This document shows positions 15,787-23,694 of a DNA stretch of 42,258 nt, piece after piece (within the stretch, counting starts at the first letter, position 1; the number at the start of each line of letters is the position of its first letter). A program made the position numbers and the translations under genes. The stretch lies in assembly GCA_947456625.1 (NCBI GenBank), contig CANGQJ010000006.1, positions 1 to 42,258 on the forward strand, written 5' to 3'. The stretch is from Bacteroidota bacterium (GTDB taxonomy: Bacteria > Bacteroidota > Bacteroidia > Chitinophagales > Chitinophagaceae). Below the pieces are notes generated by a model, which saw only the letters and a program-made list of their open reading frames with translations, searched no databases and was not told the origin of the DNA.

Positions 15787-15814
15787 ATTATGCCCTGTTT
15801 GATCAGGGCATAAT
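15787..15814 (+). terminator. hairpin between ctaD and ctaB
   Basis: A perfect 11-bp stem (ATTATGCCCTG with CAGGGCATAAT) has a 6-base loop. It is followed by TATTTTAT and ends 16 bases before the ctaB ATG. It reads as a terminator or partial attenuator that would lower expression of the assembly genes relative to subunits I and II; its nearness to the start could also affect ribosome access. Confidence 0.7.
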
Positions 15815-15830
15815 TATTTTATCTCTCATT

Positions 15831-16703
15831 ATGAAAGCCACTTTAAAAAATTACGGACAGCTTATGAAGTTTACACTCAGTTTTACTGTGGTGTTTACTT
15901 GCGTAATTTGTTATCAGTTGGCTCCAAATGTTGCAGGTTATGATTGGTTTAATATTTTGCTTTTAACTTTTGCGGGTTTGTGTATTACTGGAAGTGCCAA
16001 TGCCATTAACCAGGCAGTTGAAAAACATACCGATGCGCAAATGAAGCGCACTAGCAATAGGCCAGTAGCTGCAGGCAGGCTTACACAAAAACAAGCTTAT
16101 GTATTTGCAATTATTACAGGAATATTGGGAGTTGGGTTAATGTTGTATTTTAATATTGCATCGGCACTACTTTCTGCATTTAGTTTGTTTTTATATGCCT
16201 TTATTTATACGCCGCTAAAAAAAATAAATTCCATAGCTGTTTTAGTAGGTGCATTTCCGGGAGCCATTCCTTGTTTAATTGGATGGGTGGCTGCAACCAA
16301 TGAATTTACTGCAGCGGGTTGGGTTTTATTATTAATTCAATTTTTATGGCAGTTCCCTCATTTTTGGGCAATTGCTTGGGTTTCACACTCGGATTATTCT
16401 AAAGTAGGTTTTAAATTATTGCCCGCAAAGGAAGGCCCCACAAGGTTTACAGCGCTTCAAAGTATTATGTATGCAGTGCTAATGATCCCTGTTGGTTTTT
16501 TACCACATTATCTTAACCTTACAGGTACCTGGAGTATGTGGGTGGTACTAGTGGCAAATATTTTTATAGTAGTACAGTGTGTAAGGTTATATCAAAACAT
16601 GGGAGTGCCCGCTGCACGCAGGGTAATGTTTAGCAGCTATATTTATTTACCTGTTGTTTATTTATCCTTACTAGCCGACAAATTAAATTTCGTACATCCA
16701 TAA
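15831..16703 (+). CDS. ctaB: protohaem IX farnesyltransferase (haem O synthase)
   Basis: A 290-residue UbiA-type prenyltransferase, also called CyoE/CtaB, that adds a farnesyl group to protohaem to give haem O, the precursor of haem a. The prenyl-diphosphate/metal motif is present as N60-x3-E64-x3-D68 followed by MKRTSNRP, and the second conserved loop is FAWAIAWVSHSDYSKVGFKLLP-like around residues 175-200. Eight to nine membrane helices are expected. It lies downstream of a hairpin after ctaD and 10 bases upstream of the next oxidase gene. Confidence 0.93.
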   Translation: MKATLKNYGQLMKFTLSFTVVFTCVICYQLAPNVAGYDWFNILLLTFAGLCITGSANAINQAVEKHTDAQMKRTSNRPVAAGRLTQKQAYVFAIITGILGVGLMLYFNIASALLSAFSLFLYAFIYTPLKKINSIAVLVGAFPGAIPCLIGWVAATNEFTAAGWVLLLIQFLWQFPHFWAIAWVSHSDYSKVGFKLLPAKEGPTRFTALQSIMYAVLMIPVGFLPHYLNLTGTWSMWVVLVANIFIVVQCVRLYQNMGVPAARRVMFSSYIYLPVVYLSLLADKLNFVHP

Positions 16704-16713
16704 AATATTTTTT

Positions 16714-17289
16714 ATGTCAACAGATATACAAATAGAAAAGAAAAAAATTCATCCCTATCAGTTTTTTTTATGGGGAGGACTGGGAAGTATTATCATGATG
16801 TTTGCTGGTTTAACAAGTGCTTATGTTGTTAAAAAAAGCCAAGCCAACTGGTTGGATTTTGAACTGCCTAATGTGTTTATAGTTTCAACAGTAGTGATTT
16901 TAATAAGCAGCTTTACCATTCAAATGGCGGTTAAAAAATTTAAGGAACAAAACCAAAATCAGTACCGTGGTTTTTTATCGGTGACTGCCATTTTGGGGAT
17001 GGTATTTATTGTTTTACAAATTCAGGGCTTCCAGGCTTTAGAGGGAAATAGTATTGCCTTAATAGGAGCGCGAAGCAATTCGGCAGCCTCCTTTTTATTC
17101 GTCATTACTGGATTGCATATTTTACACGTTTTAGGGGGGATCATTGCCCTAATATGGATTAGTTTAAGGGCATATTCAACCAAAAACAACCAAAATAACG
17201 ACCTGCCAGTGAAATTGATCTCCAATTACTGGCATTTTGTAGACATACTGTGGGTGTACCTTTTTGTATTCCTGCATTGGGTGGGCTAA
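16714..17289 (+). CDS. cytochrome c oxidase subunit III-like protein (short form)
   Basis: A 191-residue membrane protein with five predicted helices. The C-terminal half carries subunit III marks: GLHILHVLGGIIALIW and the terminal NYWHFVDILWVYLFVFLHW. The first two helices of canonical subunit III are reduced. It is 10 bases after ctaB and 75 bases before a second, more typical subunit III gene; two such genes side by side are usual in Bacteroidota oxidase clusters. Whether it is a structural subunit or an assembly factor is not visible. Confidence 0.85.
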   Translation: MSTDIQIEKKKIHPYQFFLWGGLGSIIMMFAGLTSAYVVKKSQANWLDFELPNVFIVSTVVILISSFTIQMAVKKFKEQNQNQYRGFLSVTAILGMVFIVLQIQGFQALEGNSIALIGARSNSAASFLFVITGLHILHVLGGIIALIWISLRAYSTKNNQNNDLPVKLISNYWHFVDILWVYLFVFLHWVG

Positions 17290-17336
17290 ACCCAAAAAAA
17301 GTAGGGTATTTTTATTTAAATATCCTTGATAGCCAA

Positions 17337-17344
17337 TATTTTTG
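17337..17344 (+). promoter_or_regulatory. -7 element upstream of the second subunit III gene
   Basis: TATTTTTG matches TAnnTTTG and lies 20 bases before the ATG at 17365. A weak ATTT lies at about the -33 position. This may be an internal promoter for the last oxidase genes. Confidence 0.4.
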
Positions 17345-17364
17345 CACTGAAATCGAAATAGAAC

Positions 17365-18051
17365 ATGTCAAATGTAACAACTGCTTCAACTAAGGAAGCA
17401 AAATGGTGGAACGGAGGGAAAAGTCCCTTTGATGTTGAATACGGAAAAGTAATGATGTGGTACTTTTTAATGAGTGACGCATTTACTTTTGGCGCATTCC
17501 TAATTGCTTATGGTACCGTACGTTTTTCAACAAACGGATGGCCTAATCCAAACGAAGTATTTAAAAGTTATCCTTTTGCTGGCGAAGGCACCAACGCTCC
17601 ATTGGTGTTTGTGAGTATCATGACTTTTATTTTGATTATTAGTTCGGTTACCATGGTACTTGCAGTACATGCGGGTAAAATGATGGATAAAAAAGGAGTG
17701 GTTAGAAATATGATTTTCACCATTTTAGGCGGTATTGCATTTTTAAGCTGTCAGGCTTGGGAGTGGAACCACTTACATCACGAAGGTGCATGGTGGGGTA
17801 TGAATCCATTTATTAATGCCGATGGTACTGCATCTACAACCAACTTTACTAATTTCTTCTTTACCATTACTGGTTTCCACGGCTTTCACGTATTTAGTGG
17901 GGTGGTTATTAATATTATTATGTTAATCATGACTTTATTAAATAAGTTTGAGCAAAGAGGTCATTATTTAATGATTGAAAAAGCAGGATTATACTGGCAC
18001 TTTGTAGACTTAGTGTGGGTATTTGTATTCACTTGTTTTTACTTATTATAA
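17365..18051 (+). CDS. ctaE: cytochrome c oxidase subunit III
   Basis: A 228-residue heme-copper oxidase subunit III with about five helices. Visible family features are the Glu in WEWNHLHHEGAWWG, GFHGFHVFSGVVINIIML and the terminal GLYWHFVDLVWVFVFTCFYLL (read in parts). Subunit III stabilises the active site and proton uptake of subunit I. A possible internal promoter lies just upstream, and a small hairpin follows before ctaF. Confidence 0.92.
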   Translation: MSNVTTASTKEAKWWNGGKSPFDVEYGKVMMWYFLMSDAFTFGAFLIAYGTVRFSTNGWPNPNEVFKSYPFAGEGTNAPLVFVSIMTFILIISSVTMVLAVHAGKMMDKKGVVRNMIFTILGGIAFLSCQAWEWNHLHHEGAWWGMNPFINADGTASTTNFTNFFFTITGFHGFHVFSGVVINIIMLIMTLLNKFEQRGHYLMIEKAGLYWHFVDLVWVFVFTCFYLL

Positions 18052-18059
18052 ATTTATTT

Positions 18060-18077
18060 TAACGCCACATGGCGTTA
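18060..18077 (+). other. small stem-loop between ctaE and ctaF
   Basis: TAACGCC and GGCGTTA pair as a 7-bp stem with a 4-base loop, without a following T run. It is more likely an mRNA processing or stability element than a terminator. Confidence 0.4.
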
Positions 18078-18100
18078 GCAAATATTGAAAAAAGATTATT

Positions 18101-18544
18101 ATGTCAGACAATACACACGAGCACGGAGATCCAATAGCAGAGATTAAAAAAGTAACCATTATTTTATCGGCACTTACTATTGTAGAATTAATATTAGGTT
18201 TTTGGATGATAGGAATTACTTCGGAAGGAATGCGTTTAGCAGTTAAAGGAACTATTGTTATTTTAATGTTGGCTAAAGCGTTTTATATTGTTGCTTACTT
18301 TATGCACTTAAAGCATGAGTTAAAAAACTTAATTATGACTATTGTAGTGCCTTTGGCATTATTTATATGGTTCATAACGGCTTTTTTATCGGATGGTAAT
18401 TCATTTAGAAATTTACGCAATACTTACGACCCACACTTTAAAGCACAATCTACTATTAAGGTAGAGGCTAAGGAAGGTCATCATGGGGAAGAGGGCACTA
18501 AAGAGGCTGCCCCTGCTAAGGCTGCTGAGACTGAAAAAAAATAA
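18101..18544 (+). CDS. ctaF: cytochrome c oxidase subunit IV-type protein
   Basis: A 147-residue protein of the prokaryotic oxidase subunit IV family. Three membrane helices (about 18-38, 47-68 and 76-98) include LMLAKAFYIVAYFMHLKHE, the family hallmark, with the His in the second to third helix turn. The C-terminal 40 residues form a charged Ala/Glu/Lys/His tail outside the membrane. It ends the structural oxidase genes and is followed by a strong terminator. Confidence 0.88.
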   Translation: MSDNTHEHGDPIAEIKKVTIILSALTIVELILGFWMIGITSEGMRLAVKGTIVILMLAKAFYIVAYFMHLKHELKNLIMTIVVPLALFIWFITAFLSDGNSFRNLRNTYDPHFKAQSTIKVEAKEGHHGEEGTKEAAPAKAAETEKK

Positions 18545-18567
18545 TAAACGCTTAAATTTACGATATT

Positions 18568-18595
18568 AAAAACCATCCATATTGGATGGTTTTTT
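18568..18595 (+). terminator. terminator of the oxidase gene cluster
   Basis: A perfect 12-bp stem (AAAAACCATCCA with TGGATGGTTTTT) has a 3-base loop and a run of T, 23 bases after the ctaF stop. Confidence 0.85.
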
Positions 18596-18628
18596 GTTTA
18601 AATCAAGTGCCATTTAGGCTTTCCGTTG

Positions 18629-18636
18629 TAACTTTG
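18629..18636 (+). promoter_or_regulatory. -7 element of the sco gene
   Basis: TAACTTTG matches TAnnTTTG and lies 16 bases before the ATG at 18653, just after the ctaF terminator. The -33 position is not clear. Confidence 0.45.
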
Positions 18637-18652
18637 GTCATCAAATAATACT

Positions 18653-19465
18653 ATGTCTAAAAAATCATTATACGGTTTAATAATTGCACTACTTATTCCT
18701 GTGCTTTGCTACTTATGGTTAAAGCAAGCAAGTGATACAGCAGTAATTATGCCAAGACATTATTTACTAGACACTGTAATAGAAAAACAGATAAAAGGAA
18801 AACAAGTTTCCGATAGCATTTGGCATACCACCAAGGATATACGTTTGGTAAATCAGTTTGGCGATACTGTAAACTTGTACGATCAAAAAGGTAAAATTAT
18901 AATTCTTGATTTTTTCTTTACAAGCTGTGGAAGTATTTGCCCTAAGCTTACGCACAATATGGTAAAGTTGCAACAATCATTTACCAGAGGAGGAGATATT
19001 CGTAAAAAACAAGTGGACACAAGCATTGTACAATTTATGTCGCTTTCCGTAGATCCCATAAGAGACAGTGTTCCAGTTTTACGTGAGTATGCCAATAAGA
19101 TGGATGTAAACTCGGATAACTGGTGGTTACTAACTGGCAATAGGGATTCTATTTATCAATTTGCTTTTGAGGAAATGAAAGTAGATAAGTTTAGCATGGA
19201 GCCCGTTAACCCCGACTTTGTGCATACCAGCCGATTTATTTTAATTGATAAAAAAATGCAAGTTCGTGGTTACTATAGTGGACTTGATTCTGCTTCCATG
19301 TTAAAACTAGCAAAGGATGTTGGGTATATTATGCTTGAAAAAGATCGCGGACGCAAGAGTGAAGTTTTCCAACAAATAATTGAACTAAGTTGGCTATGGC
19401 TTGTTATAGCAGTTCTAGTAGCTGGCTTTGTGTTTTATTTTACAAGTACCAGACAAAAAAATTAA
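18653..19465 (+). CDS. sco: Sco1/SenC-family copper chaperone for oxidase CuA assembly
   Basis: A 270-residue thioredoxin-fold protein anchored by an N-terminal helix (about 5-23), with a second hydrophobic segment near the C-terminus (about 246-265). The copper-binding motif is SCGSICP with Cys92 and Cys96, and the third ligand is His191 (VHTSRF). Sco proteins deliver copper to, or reduce, the CuA site of subunit II. It has its own promoter-like box and precedes the DUF420 gene by 29 bases. The extra C-terminal helix is a small oddity relative to single-anchor Sco proteins. Confidence 0.92.
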   Translation: MSKKSLYGLIIALLIPVLCYLWLKQASDTAVIMPRHYLLDTVIEKQIKGKQVSDSIWHTTKDIRLVNQFGDTVNLYDQKGKIIILDFFFTSCGSICPKLTHNMVKLQQSFTRGGDIRKKQVDTSIVQFMSLSVDPIRDSVPVLREYANKMDVNSDNWWLLTGNRDSIYQFAFEEMKVDKFSMEPVNPDFVHTSRFILIDKKMQVRGYYSGLDSASMLKLAKDVGYIMLEKDRGRKSEVFQQIIELSWLWLVIAVLVAGFVFYFTSTRQKN

Positions 19466-19494
19466 CGCCAAAATAATTCATAAAATTATATTGT

Positions 19495-20079
19495 ATGCTC
19501 ACACCCATGATTCAAAAAAACGATAAGCAAGCTAAATTATTAATTGGCATATTTAGCGTTGTTGTTTTTGTAGCTGTAACTTTTTTAAGTAAGTTCACTT
19601 TAAATGTGGAACTACCTTTTGACAAACACATTTTTGCTTTGGCAAACGCATTGTTAAATTCTGCAGTTTGTATTTTATTAATTGTAGCATTAATTGCTGT
19701 TAAAAATAAAAATTACCAAGCGCATAAAAATATTATGCTGTTTGCTATGTTTTTATCGGTATTGTTTTTAGTAAGTTATATTGCGCATCATTTATTTGCA
19801 GGTGAAGCGCGTTTTGGTGATGCAAATTTTGACGGAACTGTGGACGCAGCCGAAGCCGCTTTAGTAGGAAATACCCGACCATTTTATTTAATATTATTAA
19901 GCACACATATTATTTTAGCTGCCACAAGCTTACCATTTATTTTATTTACTGCTTACCGTGGTTTAACGGGCGAGTATGAGGATCATAAACGCAAAGCAAA
20001 ACGCATGTGGCCTATTTGGTTTTACGTAGCTGCAACAGGTCCATTGGTATATTGGATGATTAAGCCTTATTATAATTAA
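19495..20079 (+). CDS. DUF420 (CtaM-like) membrane protein with an EF-hand-like loop
   Basis: A 194-residue protein with about five membrane helices. The DUF420 marks are YIAHHLFAGEARFG, TRPFYLILLSTHIILA and a final RMWPIWFYVAATGPLVYWM segment (in parts). The family member CtaM/YozB is needed for aa3-type oxidase function in Gram-positive bacteria, and the position after sco fits that role. Between the second and third conserved blocks lies DANFDGTVDAAE (109-120), which fits a canonical EF-hand calcium loop (D-x-N-x-D-G-x-V-D-x-x-E) in the loop after the conserved His pair. The start could also be ATG 19507. Confidence 0.82.
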   Translation: MLTPMIQKNDKQAKLLIGIFSVVVFVAVTFLSKFTLNVELPFDKHIFALANALLNSAVCILLIVALIAVKNKNYQAHKNIMLFAMFLSVLFLVSYIAHHLFAGEARFGDANFDGTVDAAEAALVGNTRPFYLILLSTHIILAATSLPFILFTAYRGLTGEYEDHKRKAKRMWPIWFYVAATGPLVYWMIKPYYN

Positions 20080-20097
20080 TTGAAAAGTTTTATAATT

Positions 20098-20129
20098 AAA
20101 AAAGGAGTGAAATTATTCACTCCTTTTTT
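20098..20129. terminator. bidirectional terminator between DUF420 and atl
   Basis: A perfect 14-bp stem (20098-20111 with 20116-20129) has a 4-base loop and A6/T6 ends, lying between two convergent genes and overlapping the stop of the minus-strand gene. It can terminate both directions. Confidence 0.88.
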
Positions 20130-20475
20130 AATAGCTTAATTCTTTAGCGGGGTCCCAAAATAATTTTTCAAAGTCCACTACGGTTTCCTTTTTGACTTTT
20201 ATTTTTTCCTTTTCTAGTAGTTCCTGCATTGTTGTAGGTGTCTCAAAATGTGCTTTTCCACTTAACATTCCATTGCGGTTTACAACACGGTGTGCAGGTA
20301 CTTTAGGTTTAATACCATGAGAAGCATTCATGGCCCATCCCACCATGCGAGCACTCCCACCAGTGCCTAAGTATTTGGCAATGGCGCCATAACTAGTCAC
20401 ACGTCCTTTGGGTATTAAACGTACCACTTCAAATACATTTTGAAAAAAATCTTTAGTCTTGGGGGTGTATTGCAT
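20128..20475 (-). CDS. atl: alkyltransferase-like protein (ATL), MGMT fold without active-site cysteine
   Basis: A 115-residue protein matching the DNA-binding domain of O6-alkylguanine-DNA alkyltransferases: IPKGRVTSYGAIA, the arginine finger in SARMVGWAM (Arg43) and the active-site block VPAHRVVNRNG. The reactive Cys of PCHRV is replaced by Ala61, so it cannot accept alkyl groups. Alkyltransferase-like proteins bind O6-alkylguanine and hand it to nucleotide excision repair. It is the last gene of a minus-strand operon and overlaps the upstream DUF5522 gene by 23 bases. Confidence 0.88.
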   Translation of the reverse strand: MQYTPKTKDFFQNVFEVVRLIPKGRVTSYGAIAKYLGTGGSARMVGWAMNASHGIKPKVPAHRVVNRNGMLSGKAHFETPTTMQELLEKEKIKVKKETVVDFEKLFWDPAKELSY

Positions 20476-20665
20476 CTTTGGTATTATTACAAAGGGTTGC
20501 TCTAATTAATTGGGCTCTTGTTTTAATAGGTTCAGGTACCGCCTCATAATCATAAGGGCAATGCTTGCAGGCTTCTGCACAGCAATAACCTCTTGCTTGG
20601 TGATAAGCTGCGGTGAACACCCATCTGCCTTTTGGGTCTATATAGTAATCTACGTTTTCAGTCAT
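20453..20665 (-). CDS. DUF5522 small cysteine-rich protein
   Basis: A 70-residue protein from ATG 20665 (an earlier in-frame ATG at 20692 would overlap trmB). The core VFTAAYHQARGYCCAEACKHCPY is the DUF5522 signature, read here in parts: GYCC, a nearby Cys and CPY, four cysteines that could hold zinc or a cluster. Function is unknown. It starts 4 bases after the trmB stop and runs 23 bases into atl, so the three are translated from one message. The C-terminal 25 residues after the motif are longer than the minimal domain. Confidence 0.75.
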   Translation of the reverse strand: MTENVDYYIDPKGRWVFTAAYHQARGYCCAEACKHCPYDYEAVPEPIKTRAQLIRATLCNNTKDAIHPQD

Positions 20666-20669
20666 TTGA

Positions 20670-21512
20670 TTATTCCATTGCTTGTTTACCATTTCTTGCT
20701 AAACTATCATGCGTTTCTGTTATTTCAAATTCAGCAATAATTTCTTTTAATTTTTCATCTAGTTCCAAAGGTAATTCCTTGTCTAGTTTAAATTGAATAT
20801 AATGTATACAATTACTGCTTGCAATGTTTAAGCCTTCATAATATGTTTTAATGGCACAGCGCGCATCCCATTTTTCGGATTGCATAAATTCAGTGCTGTA
20901 TAAATTATCGGTTGCTGTAATTAAGGTAAGTCCAAATAATTCAATAACCGTTTTTGTAAATAAAAATAAATTAGGGCTATCGGTTTTCAAATGCACTAAG
21001 CCATTGGGTTTTAAAAATTGCTGAAACAAACGTAAAAACTTAGGATGGGTTAATCGTTTTTTTGCTTTTGATAATCGCAATTGAGGGTCAGGGAATGTGA
21101 TCCATATTTCATCTACTTCATCCTTTGCAAAATAATTTGGGGCTAGTTCAATTTGTGTTCTTACAAATCCTACATTTTTTAATCCATCTCTGTTAGCAAT
21201 GCTTGCACCTTTCCAAATTCGGTTTCCTTTTAAATCCAGGCCTACAAAATTTTGATCTGAAAACATACGCCCTAAACCTACTGCATATTCCCCGCGCCCA
21301 CAAGCAAGTTCTAAAACAAGTGGTTGAACAAGGTGTCCATTGGGTAATTTACTATTTGCAGTAATAGCTAAATTTTCTAAAGAAATGTTAGTGCTGCTTT
21401 TTTCAAGTGCTTGAAAAAAGGAAGCCCATTTGCCAGGCATATCCTGCGGATATTCCAACACGTTTTGGTACTCCTTAATGGCTGCAAATTTTATTAATTT
21501 TTTTTGACCCAT
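20670..21512 (-). CDS. trmB: tRNA (guanine-N7-)-methyltransferase
   Basis: A 280-residue SAM-dependent enzyme that makes m7G46 in tRNA. Motif I is VLELACGRGEY (residues 66-76), followed by FVGLDLKGNRIW, the substrate-binding ITFPDPQLRLSKAKKRLTHP region and HLKTDSPNLF. These are diagnostic of TrmB. The N-terminal 60 residues and C-terminus make it somewhat longer than typical bacterial TrmB. It lies 15 bases downstream of the FAD oxidoreductase gene in a minus-strand operon. Confidence 0.92.
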   Translation of the reverse strand: MGQKKLIKFAAIKEYQNVLEYPQDMPGKWASFFQALEKSSTNISLENLAITANSKLPNGHLVQPLVLELACGRGEYAVGLGRMFSDQNFVGLDLKGNRIWKGASIANRDGLKNVGFVRTQIELAPNYFAKDEVDEIWITFPDPQLRLSKAKKRLTHPKFLRLFQQFLKPNGLVHLKTDSPNLFLFTKTVIELFGLTLITATDNLYSTEFMQSEKWDARCAIKTYYEGLNIASSNCIHYIQFKLDKELPLELDEKLKEIIAEFEITETHDSLARNGKQAME

Positions 21513-21527
21513 GTGGCAAAGATAATA

Positions 21528-22688
21528 TTAGCGTCCCATTAATTTTACAGCTTTTTGAGCTACCATAGGCGCAATGGCAACACCCATGCCACTCATGCGA
21601 ACTGCACAGTACACATTGGGTTGCAACTGCTCAATAATAGGTTTTTTTATTTTGCCCATACCCATGGTACCACTCCATTTTAATTCTATTTTTGGTTTTT
21701 TAGTACCCTTGGGTAAAATACGATGCATCATAAATTGCTCCAAGTTTTTTTGAATTAGTTTGGAAGTTTCTAACGAAGTAGTTTTTTCGTTTTTAAAATC
21801 CTTATTACGCGCACCACCTAACAATAAGCGGTTGCCAAGGTTTCTGAAATAATAAAAACCTTCGTCAAAATGAAAAGTGCCTTTAAATTTTAAATTAGGA
21901 ATAGGCTCCGTAACAAATACCTGTCCTCTAGCAGGTACCACATCTAACTTAGGTAATAGTTGTTTTGCAAAACCATTAGTGCAAATTAATAATTGCTTTG
22001 TTTCCAATTTGGCTTCTAAATTGGTTTTAATAGTCACCCCATTTTTATGCGACTTAAATTTTTTAACCTCGGTATTAAATAAAATTTGCACTCCTTTTTC
22101 TTGAACTGCTTTTTGCAATGCTAGTATCAGTTTAGCCGAATTTAATTGTCCTTCAAAAGGGCTAAAGGCCAGTGCATTTATATTTTGAAATCCTAATTTT
22201 TTTATTTGCTTGTTTTGGTTGGTGTAAATAGGCAAATACTTTCCATTTTTTTTAGGCGTTTTTAAAACAGGAGCCAATACTTTATTTAAATAATCAATAT
22301 CTGCATCAAGTTTATTAATATCATAACTGCCTCCAGCTTCAAACAATTCATAACCACCAAACTGGTCATAATCAATTTCCTCTTTTTTAAATACTTTTTG
22401 AATTCTTTGCAATCCGTTATAACGCATTTGAACGGTTTCCAACATATTAGCTTCGCCCATTAATTGCACATCATACATTAATTCAGAAACGCTACCAAAG
22501 CAACTAAATCCTGCATTGCGCGTACTTGCACCAGAAGGTATTACGCCACGCTCTAGTATGGTAATATTTAGTTTAGGATTTTTTTGAATTAACTCATAGG
22601 CGGTCCATAAGCCCACAAAGCCACATCCAATAATTACTACATCCTTGGGTGCAAAATAAGTGGACTGCTCCCATACCGAAATTGCCAT
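21528..22688 (-). CDS. FAD-dependent oxidoreductase, DAO/glycine oxidase-like
   Basis: A 386-residue flavoprotein of the D-amino-acid oxidase family. The FAD-binding Rossmann motif is IIGCGFVGLWTAYEL (Gly21, Gly23, Gly26), with Glu46 (ILERG) binding ribose and then SGASTRNAGF, a family mark. The C-terminal part has RLLLGGARNKD, WSGTMGMGK and RMSGMGVAIAP (substrate/FAD closing segment). It probably oxidises an amine or amino acid, but the substrate is not readable. It is first of a four-gene minus-strand operon with trmB, DUF5522 and atl. Confidence 0.82.
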   Translation of the reverse strand: MAISVWEQSTYFAPKDVVIIGCGFVGLWTAYELIQKNPKLNITILERGVIPSGASTRNAGFSCFGSVSELMYDVQLMGEANMLETVQMRYNGLQRIQKVFKKEEIDYDQFGGYELFEAGGSYDINKLDADIDYLNKVLAPVLKTPKKNGKYLPIYTNQNKQIKKLGFQNINALAFSPFEGQLNSAKLILALQKAVQEKGVQILFNTEVKKFKSHKNGVTIKTNLEAKLETKQLLICTNGFAKQLLPKLDVVPARGQVFVTEPIPNLKFKGTFHFDEGFYYFRNLGNRLLLGGARNKDFKNEKTTSLETSKLIQKNLEQFMMHRILPKGTKKPKIELKWSGTMGMGKIKKPIIEQLQPNVYCAVRMSGMGVAIAPMVAQKAVKLMGR

Positions 22689-22790
22689 AACCTAAGTTTT
22701 AGAATACAAATATCCGAATTCGGGACCAATGCACCCCTAAAAATTAGGATTTAACATATTTTACTTAAATTGGTTAAAATTTTAAACCAT

Positions 22791-23579
22791 ATGAAAAAAA
22801 TTATTTTCTTAGGACTTGCAGTTGTTGCCATTGCTATGGGTTGCAACCAGGCACCTAAAACAGCTTCTCAAGCTGGTGTTTACACACTTGATAAACAAGT
22901 TATCACAGACGGCAAAACCGACATGGTAAAATCTACAGCAAACGGTGATGTGCAGTATAAAGTGTATACCAATGATGGGTACTTTTATATTGGAATTAAC
23001 AAGGACTCCTCGGCTGTATTTGGTACTGGTACTTATAAAATGGAAGGCAATACCATCACTGAAAAAAACGTATACAATAATGGCTCTTTGGATACTGCAT
23101 GGGATGCTAAATTAGAAATCACAAATAACGAAAAAGGGTATACGCAAGTTATTCCAGAATTAAAAGCGGGTGGTGTAAGTTATAAATTAACAGAGGATTA
23201 TACTAAAGTGCAAACAATTGGTGAATCTGCTTTAGATGGTATCTGGCATCAAACAAAAAATTTAGTAGTTTCTGGTAAGGACACTGCTGATAAAACATAC
23301 AACGAATACAAAGTATATAGTGCTGGACACTTTATGTGGGCAACAAAATACATGAGCGATTCTGCAACTAAAAAAATGACTACAATTGTTGGTCATGGCA
23401 CTTTTACTTTAAATAATGATGCCTTAACAGAGCAGTTAGATTTATCTAGCTTAAAGGGTGCGGTAGGTAAATATGATATTAAAGTAAAATTTAATGGTGC
23501 AGATGAGTATACGCAAGAAACTGCCGATTCTGCTGCAAAAACTGTTGGTTTTAAAACATATAAGCGCATTATTAAGTAA
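22791..23579 (+). CDS. lipoprotein with two lipocalin-like repeats
   Basis: A 262-residue exported lipoprotein; I start at ATG 22791 (a TTG at 22770 is in frame). The signal peptide ends in the lipobox AMGC (Cys18). The mature part shows two copies of one module: GVYTLDKQ..., DGYFYIGI..., GTYKMEGNTITEKN in the first half and GIWHQTKN..., AGHFMWATK..., GTFTLNNDALTEQ in the second. The pattern (G-x-W/Y start, a phenylalanine strand, then G-T-Y/F) is that of small lipocalin-like beta barrels. No function is assigned. It stands alone between the minus-strand operon and a terminator. Confidence 0.6.
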   Translation: MKKIIFLGLAVVAIAMGCNQAPKTASQAGVYTLDKQVITDGKTDMVKSTANGDVQYKVYTNDGYFYIGINKDSSAVFGTGTYKMEGNTITEKNVYNNGSLDTAWDAKLEITNNEKGYTQVIPELKAGGVSYKLTEDYTKVQTIGESALDGIWHQTKNLVVSGKDTADKTYNEYKVYSAGHFMWATKYMSDSATKKMTTIVGHGTFTLNNDALTEQLDLSSLKGAVGKYDIKVKFNGADEYTQETADSAAKTVGFKTYKRIIK

Positions 23580-23599
23580 TTAATCTTTTTTTAAGTTTG

Positions 23600-23630
23600 G
23601 AAAAGGCCACTCAATTTGAGTGGCTTTTTC
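23600..23630 (+). terminator. terminator of the lipoprotein gene
   Basis: A 13-bp stem (GAAAAGGCCACTC with GAGTGGCTTTTTC, one G-U pair) has a 5-base loop and a T run in the 3' arm. Confidence 0.85.
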
Positions 23631-23694
23631 ATTTATATAAAATAGGGGTTCAATTTTGATAATGTCTAATAAATTCAGCAAATTGCAGTTCATC

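Noticed and set aside
16714..18051. Two subunit III-like genes considered as a recent duplication or a split gene
   Set aside because: The two proteins differ widely and each has a complete set of its own end motifs; adjacent non-identical pairs are usual in Bacteroidota oxidase clusters.
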